Assembly: GCA_036250195.1 (NCBI GenBank) | Contig: JAVHZZ010000008.1 | Location: 3,219,934-3,283,933, forward strand | DNA from: Mixophyes australis | Taxonomy: Eukaryota > Chordata > Amphibia > Anura > Limnodynastidae | DNA: 64,000 nt | Reading direction: 5' to 3' | Position numbers and translations under genes: made by a program | The notes under the pieces: generated by a model | The model's database searches: none | Seen by the model: only the letters and a program-made list of their open reading frames with translations | What the model was told of the DNA's origin: nothing | Shown: piece after piece, positions 58,145-64,000 of the stretch | Position numbering within the stretch: position 1 is the first letter of the stretch | How the letters are laid out: each line of letters opens with the position of its first letter

Positions 58145-61070
58145 TGCACAAGGGGCGTGGTATGACAGATTGGTGGCATGATCATGGTAATATGACCATT
58201 GGTCAGGTGGATAGATGCCTTGGCAGATGCATTGGATAGTGGTTTGTGTGGATTGGGGACATGTACAAGTTGTCCTGATTTTTAATTCAGAAAGCTTTGG
58301 AGATATGCAATATACCATACTTCTTAGACCAGGAAATATCCGCTGTTATGGTAAGTAAACACACAATGGGCCAATAGGTTGGGATTATAGTAAGAGAAGG
58401 AGCAATGCTCAGTGTACGCTACAGAACTCTTGTTTTATAAACCTTGCATGTAAGTGTGTAACCAGCTGAATTGGGGCCTGTCCTGGTGCATAGCAGGATT
58501 CCCTTATAAAGCCAGATATAATGGGCGTATGCTGCTCACACATCCACAGAATGCTCATCAACTTGCCAACTGTAAGGTAGCGCCACCAGGTGACCGTAGA
58601 TGGGACTAAAAGTTTCTGGTCTTCCATTAAATCAGACACAATATTTAACTACCACCATCCAACTTTTGTAATAATCCTATTCAGTGGAGGGCTAGGGGGC
58701 AAATACAGATAAGTGACCCATGGTACTGCACCACCATGCAACATTGACGTTATGGCTATTTTGCATAACTGCTATCCTCAGTTGAGGTGTAGGCAATGGC
58801 TGTGGGCCACGGTATAAAGAGATTAATGGGTTCTGTTGAGGGAGACGTACTACAGCCGCCAGCAGTCGTGTCTTTGCATTGACAAGTTAGAAATCAGAAC
58901 ATTCTAAACCACGCACCCGGTTTTCTCAGATCACACCACATCCGCCGCTAGCTCCTGTAACCGGCTCTGCAACGACTGATCGCAGGAGGAAGCGCAGGGT
59001 GACACAGGGGGACAGACAGGAGCCACTTGTATTCCTTGATCCAATCCCAGCATTAGGAGCCTGGTAGTTTGGAAAAGGGCAGCAGAGGAAGAACACTTCT
59101 CCGCCTCTCCCTGCTCCACTCACATCATCATCTCGCTGCTATGACATTGATTGGTGGAGGAAGCAAAGGGTCACCTGCGTTTCTTCCTACAACTATCATG
59201 TAATAGTGGTTTTAAGTAAAAGTTCTGTAGAGCTAGTAAACTGAATTTTTAGCACATAGAGAAGAGGTGATAATCTGCAGATGATGAATTGAGAGGCTGT
59301 GGTGGCAGATTACAAGTATGGACCTGTCAGGGCAGTCTGATACATTTACATACTAATATATGATTTCCCCAGTGTTCTCACAGTGTCAGTGTGTGTCAGC
59401 TCTGCTGGCCAAGTACCAGTGATTTCTCTTCTATTTACAGTCACTTCCTCAGGGATGTCCACCCCTCCTCGCTCACAAGGGTGCACAGACATCATGACTT
59501 TGCACTTTCCATGCTCAGCGTCGGCTGCAGACTACAAAATATTATTCTGCACATTTTTAGTTGTGATTCGGAACCTGTTGCTGCCTGTTCAGTGACTTTC
59601 ATAGCACAAAACAGGAAGAACCGGTTCTTTCTGTACAGTAACAAATCATTTCTCTGCAAATCTCTTTGTTTCACAGGCTGTGGATTAGAAGTCGCCAGAA
59701 TTATTGTCTGTCCTACTTTGTATCCAGGGAAGAGGATGCAACATGAAACTATTACCAAAATAAAATCTATTATATTATTGTGCAAATATAGTTAAAGTTT
59801 ACAGTTTCTATACACATTGTATTACAGTGGTGTTGTGTTTCTTAATAGCTTATAACGCGCTTCCTCCTTAGCATGTTGGTGTCAGTGTTTAGTCACTGAC
59901 TAAACCTCTTTATAAGGACTAGTGTGACCAGAGTGACTCTTTTACTCTGTGTATTTGTCCTAATGAAATAAACTGCTCAGTTCAATTCAATTTAACTTGA
60001 AACAACATATTTCTGGACCTGCCCCCCACACACAGCGGAAGCAGCCATGTTGTGCGCTGATCAGCCTATCAATTCGCTCAGAACTAGTGACATCAATGAG
60101 ACCTGGGGCACTGAGATATACGGTACTGAGACATGAAATATTGATATATGAGGCACTGAGGCATGAGGCACTGAGTCACCAAACATTGATATATGAGCCA
60201 CTGGTTCGCAGGTGAATTCATAGGGAGAAGGGCGCAGTGCCCAGGGCACCATGGTTGGCAGCCACACGGGGTGCAGAAGGAAGGAAGGCGCTATATAAAT
60301 ATTTATTATTATTAAAAGGCCGGATGAGACTTGCCCTAGGTGGTAGAACACAGAAGGTGGGGGACAGAAACAATAATCTTAATTTACCCCCCGGTGATTG
60401 ATCTGTGGGTCTCTGTAGTGATTGGTGAGGAACGCCGGAGGGGAGATACTATGTAGCCCATTATTTATACAATACTGTAGCGTATGTTTATTATCTTCTG
60501 TTATCATGATATATCCTTTATATTTCCTCTATATCTCATTTGGAAACATAAAAACAAATCAAGTAAGAAAAGTTTACTACTGGAATATTCAGTAGAGATT
60601 TGAGAGAAGGAAGGGGTTAACATCAGTGAGCTCTAGTTCTGGAAGGAACAGATAAAACGTAGGGATAATCCCACCTCCTCTGGCTTTGTTCAACAAGCAA
60701 GGAATAAAATGAATGGGGTCATTGTGTACTGAAGTATTTCAGGAACCAAACCTGGCTAACTGAAAAGAGAAAAAGAAAATATCTGTAGCGAGTAATATAT
60801 AGAGCTGAGGTGCAATGATCTGTATGACTCACACAACCGGGATATTACTGGTGCCAGAAGTGGGATACAAGACCAACCTACCACTTACCCTGCTCATAAA
60901 AGATCAATATCAGGCTGCAAACTGTATTTATTAAACACGAGCTTCCTTTACCGAGAAATGAAAGGTTCTTGCCAAGTAAATGGCACTGGGATGCCAACTA
61001 CGTGACCTCAATTTTCCTTCTGGATTCATAGGACCAACTTTAAATATTTTATCTGATTAACTAAACGCAC
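58145..61070. other. Gene-free stretch
   Basis: No coding exon supported, although AKR1A1 would be expected beyond PRDX1 from the human map. Contains a SINE-tail scrap at about 60285-60315 (GGCGCTATATAAAT) and short tandem phrases of GATATATGAGGCACTGAG type at 60100-60200. Confidence 0.45.
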
Positions 61071-61445
61071 ACATACCTCCCAACTGCCTCACTTTTGGAG
61101 GGACAGTCCCGATTTTAAGAGACTATCCCGCAGTCCTGCTCAATCAGGACATTTTCCTGGCTGCATGGGACTATCAGGAGTTATGTCCCAGTAAATGGTG
61201 GTCGGGGTACCTGCCGCTGGTGTGTGTGGCAATTCTGAGGGTTATTTTAGAGAAGGGCAGGGACAGGGGAGAGCTGTCAAATTTTAGCCTGGGGGGGAAA
61301 GACCTGACTCAGCAGCCTATTAGGCATATTTTAAAGGAAAAAAATGCAGATGCTTCCTGCCCCCCAGCCCACCCTGCCCTGGGCAGGGAGGTTGGGGCAG
61401 AATAGGGCACTTTGCGGTGCAAAAGTAAATGTTGGGAGGTTATGT
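61071..61445. mobile_element. ACATACCTCCCAAC-type MITE
   Basis: Ends ACATACCTCCCAAC and GTTGGGAGGTTATGT are inverted repeats (one-base gap). Shares its interior with the fragment at 33160-33310. Non-coding. Confidence 0.7.
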
Positions 61446-62199
61446 ACGTGTTTTTCAGGATTATCTCTGCACCACTGACTGTTATGTCAGATGTGGGCGA
61501 GGAAAGTTATATTGGTTTCTATTCTCTTATAAACTTTAATTTAAGGAAAAAGAACCTGACTTTTATAAAATCGCACCATGTCACTGTTTGACGGAAATTG
61601 TTCTTATAACTAGAAAACTTCAACGCCGGACAAGTAGACCTCATTACAAACCACAAATGCTGCAAACCAGATTGATGACATTAATATAAGAGAAGTGACG
61701 TCACTATAGAAGAAGAATATGTCTCATAACAGCTGTATAAAAGTGAAGCTGACATTATCTGACCACAAAAGTCCCAGGAACCAAAACTACTACACCCAGC
61801 AAACAAGACTTTCTACAAGCAATTATAGGAAACAAGCGGTAGTGTTATCCATTAAATATCACATAGCTGGAGATAACACACGTTATTAATCTGGGCAGAA
61901 AATAAACAGATTGAGAGATTACTAGATTCTTCACGCCCTACCTAGTAATTGTTATCTGACAAGAATTATACTATACAGAAAGATTACCTGATGTGTCTTC
62001 ATTAGCACAAATTCCACCAGAAAACACTCAGAACATTTAACCACCAATCTACTAAGGGGTCTATTTATTAGGGAAATAAGACCTAAGTCCTGCAAACTGG
62101 GGATTTTTTTCCCCCTAATAACATTTTTTTAATAAATTGCGTGTTAAAAGAATTTCTATCGCTCCGATATACACATCAAAGTATCAACTGTATTAGGGA
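61446..62199. other. Gene-free stretch
   Basis: AT-rich; nothing recognised. Confidence 0.4.
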
Positions 62200-63362
62200 T
62201 ATAAAAGATCATGAACGCAAAAAAACGTAATAAAGTAATGTGTGACATCCATTCAATCTGTGTTACAACAATTATATATACAAATACTACAAAGCCCCAA
62301 AGTACGTAAAAATTGTTGGGACCATATAAAAAAACGTTAACATCTCAGAACAACAAAGACAAAATACTGGAAGACAAAATAAAATCAGTTATCTGCAATG
62401 TAAAACTCAATTCAGCACCAGAAATCCATCTTACTCCCCCAAATGATTGAACAATTGATGTGATGGATCCAAAAGCGAACTGTGAGAAGTTCTGTCCAAT
62501 CTCCATTCTAAACACGGATGTAAGCTCTGCAGCCCAGTATAATACACAAAGAGCAGATAGGACTTATGGAAGGTAATTTTACTAAACTGGGGGTTTGAAA
62601 AAGTGGAGGTGTTGCCTATAGCAACCAATCAGATTGTAGCTGTCATTTTGTAGAATGTACTAAATAACTGATAACTAGAATCTGGTTGCTATAGGCAACA
62701 TCAATACTTTTTCAAACCCCTGGAGTTGAACCAGTCAGCACCATACATGAAAAGACATTAATGTTATACATGACACACGGGCTACAAAACAAAACACATT
62801 TCTACTCTCCCCGGGATCAGGGAAACCTCCTATACGTTACCACGACCTTTCATATTTAATACTATGGAGAAAATTAGACTCAAGGGAAAAAACTACTTAA
62901 GAACACACAGTATATTATACTTCATTAGCAAATATTAAACTAATGAGTTGTAAATAAACACCAACAAGGATAAAACCAGAAGTCAGAAAAGACTGACAGT
63001 TATATCCGCTGTCTTCATCTTTATGTTAGGTCCATTCCATACGTAATAATCCATCTATACAAGGAATAATGTAACAAAAAAGAATATAAAAGAGATGTTT
63101 TGCAGATGATATACTCCTGATAATCACTAATACAATCTCCGCTCACAAAATACCGTCAGTTTTGAAACCCACTCAGAACATTTCAGCCGTAGAAGTTATT
63201 GAAAATAAAACAGAACCACTAGATATAAAATTACCAAACAACCAAAAAAATCATACAAAACGGATTCTCATTCAAACGACAGAGCAACTAAATTATGTAT
63301 CTAGGTATAAACATCATCATTTATTCAACATTCCCACCTTATATAAATACAATGTTAAATAA
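62200..63362 (+). pseudogene. Decayed L1 (Tx1-like) reverse transcriptase, split by a MITE
   Basis: Scattered frames give PISILNTDV (about 62499-62525), a conserved block 5' of the RT catalytic site, then FADDILLIITNT (about 63101) with the catalytic DD, then SAVEVIENKTEPLDIKLP and YVSRYKH, all in L1 order. Several stops and the MITE at 62589-62720 interrupt it, so it is a dead fragment. Confidence 0.6.
62589..62720. mobile_element. Palindromic MITE, relative of the 36008 palindrome
   Basis: Outer arms GGGGTTTGAAAAAGT and CTTTTTCAAACCCC, inner arms GTTGCCTATAGCAACCA and GGTTGCTATAGGCAAC. Inserted within the L1-like remnant. Confidence 0.75.
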
Positions 63363-64000
63363 TATTATCTCATTTCCAGATCTATAACAATATCACACTG
63401 TATACTGAATATTCTATGTACCTTCTATATATGAACTGGGGATTAAAGCCAACGAAGGCGGCTCTTCATTTCTCTACACAGATAGGTCCAAATCAGAGTG
63501 GGCTTTGTCCATAGTAGACACTCAGTAAAGACAAACGCACCACAATCTCCGCACCGGTTTGCACGGCCCTGATGGGGTACTGAATGTGCCTCGTTGGGTC
63601 TTGTTGCAGAGAAGTCTTTTGACAACGTTTTATGGGCCCATCTGAGAAATTTGTTTTAAACCTTTGTGCTTTTGGCTAAGATTTTTCACAATATTATATA
63701 TTATATACCAGTCCTTCTACTACTCACTTAATTAATGGTGTAAAGGCGTGGGGGGCACTGTTATCATGACCACAAGAAGGCGCCAGAGGTGCCATCTTCT
63801 TCACTTTAGTTTAATATCTAATTCAATCCAACTCTGGGAATCCCACGGTCCTGGAAAACCTTTGAAGACTAATAGGGTGACAAGACGTCAGACTGACCTC
63901 GTCTGCAGGTGACCTGTTATTGTACATAGTAAGTCCTAGGGAGTCATTATTACTGATAGCGAACAAAATGTATCAACCTTAATGGTTTTTATAATTCTCC
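63363..64000. other. Gene-free stretch at the window end
   Basis: No coding exon or repeat family recognised. Confidence 0.4.

Noticed and set aside
59391..59795. A 134-residue plus-strand frame.
   Set aside because: No recognisable domain, biased composition typical of chance AT-rich reading and an overlapping frame on the other strand.
63443..63625. A 60-residue minus-strand frame with several Cys residues (CGDCGAFVFTECLLW).
   Set aside because: Cys spacing fits no known zinc-binding motif, and there are no splice signals or neighbours to support it.
53700..64000. Search for AKR1A1, the next gene beyond PRDX1 in human.
   Set aside because: No exon with aldo-keto reductase motifs was seen in any frame; it may lie beyond the window or the order may differ.

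Overview
The window looks like a piece of vertebrate nuclear genome, most likely from a frog (Anura). Genes are split into short exons by introns with GT..AG borders, intergenic DNA is AT-rich and full of microsatellites and long G or C runs, and the interspersed repeats (Tc1, L1/Tx1-like and CR1/L2-like LINE pieces, hAT-type elements, palindromic MITEs, a tRNA-headed SINE) are of kinds familiar from amphibians. The species assignment is inference; no species marker was tested.

Four genes can be assembled exon by exon. (1) 18944-21579 (+): the 3' part of a Ser/Thr-rich, mucin-like single-pass membrane protein that I do not recognise; its first exon was not found. (2) 24498-30779 (-): an 11-exon, 367-residue coiled-coil protein, best called CCDC163-like. 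(3) 32227-35628 (+): MMACHC, the cobalamin-processing enzyme, 4 exons, 245 residues. (4) 41176-46377 (-): PRDX1, a typical 2-Cys peroxiredoxin, 5 coding exons, 199 residues, with a probable non-coding first exon and TATA box near 50084-50146. The order CCDC163 (-), MMACHC (+), PRDX1 (-) matches the human 1p34.1 block, which supports all three names.

CCDC163 and MMACHC are divergently transcribed. The segment just before the MMACHC start codon carries three matches to the ZNF143/THAP11 element ACTACANNTCCCA. In humans, MMACHC transcription depends on the HCFC1/THAP11/ZNF143 complex, so this looks like conserved control and is the most interesting regulatory observation here. MMACHC and PRDX1 are tail to tail, about 5.5 kb apart. 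The unknown membrane-protein gene and CCDC163 are also tail to tail, with poly(A) signals about 0.7 kb apart.

Region by region: 1-18.9 kb has no supported coding exon but holds a CR1/L2-like tail, inverted-repeat elements, a SINE, a 5'-truncated L1-like LINE with a 16-bp target duplication (12996-14294) and a 148-bp tandem repeat. 18.9-36 kb is the gene-dense core, with minisatellites inside or beside CCDC163 and MMACHC. 36-41 kb is intergenic with MITEs, including a hAT-like one with an 8-bp duplication. 41-50.1 kb is PRDX1. 49.6-52.1 kb is a large pair of minisatellites on both sides of the PRDX1 promoter. 52.2-53.7 kb is a decayed Tc1 transposon. 53.7-64 kb is gene-free repeat territory, including a hAT-like element nested in a SINE and a decayed L1-like reverse transcriptase. 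No rRNA, tRNA gene, CRISPR array or prokaryotic feature was seen.
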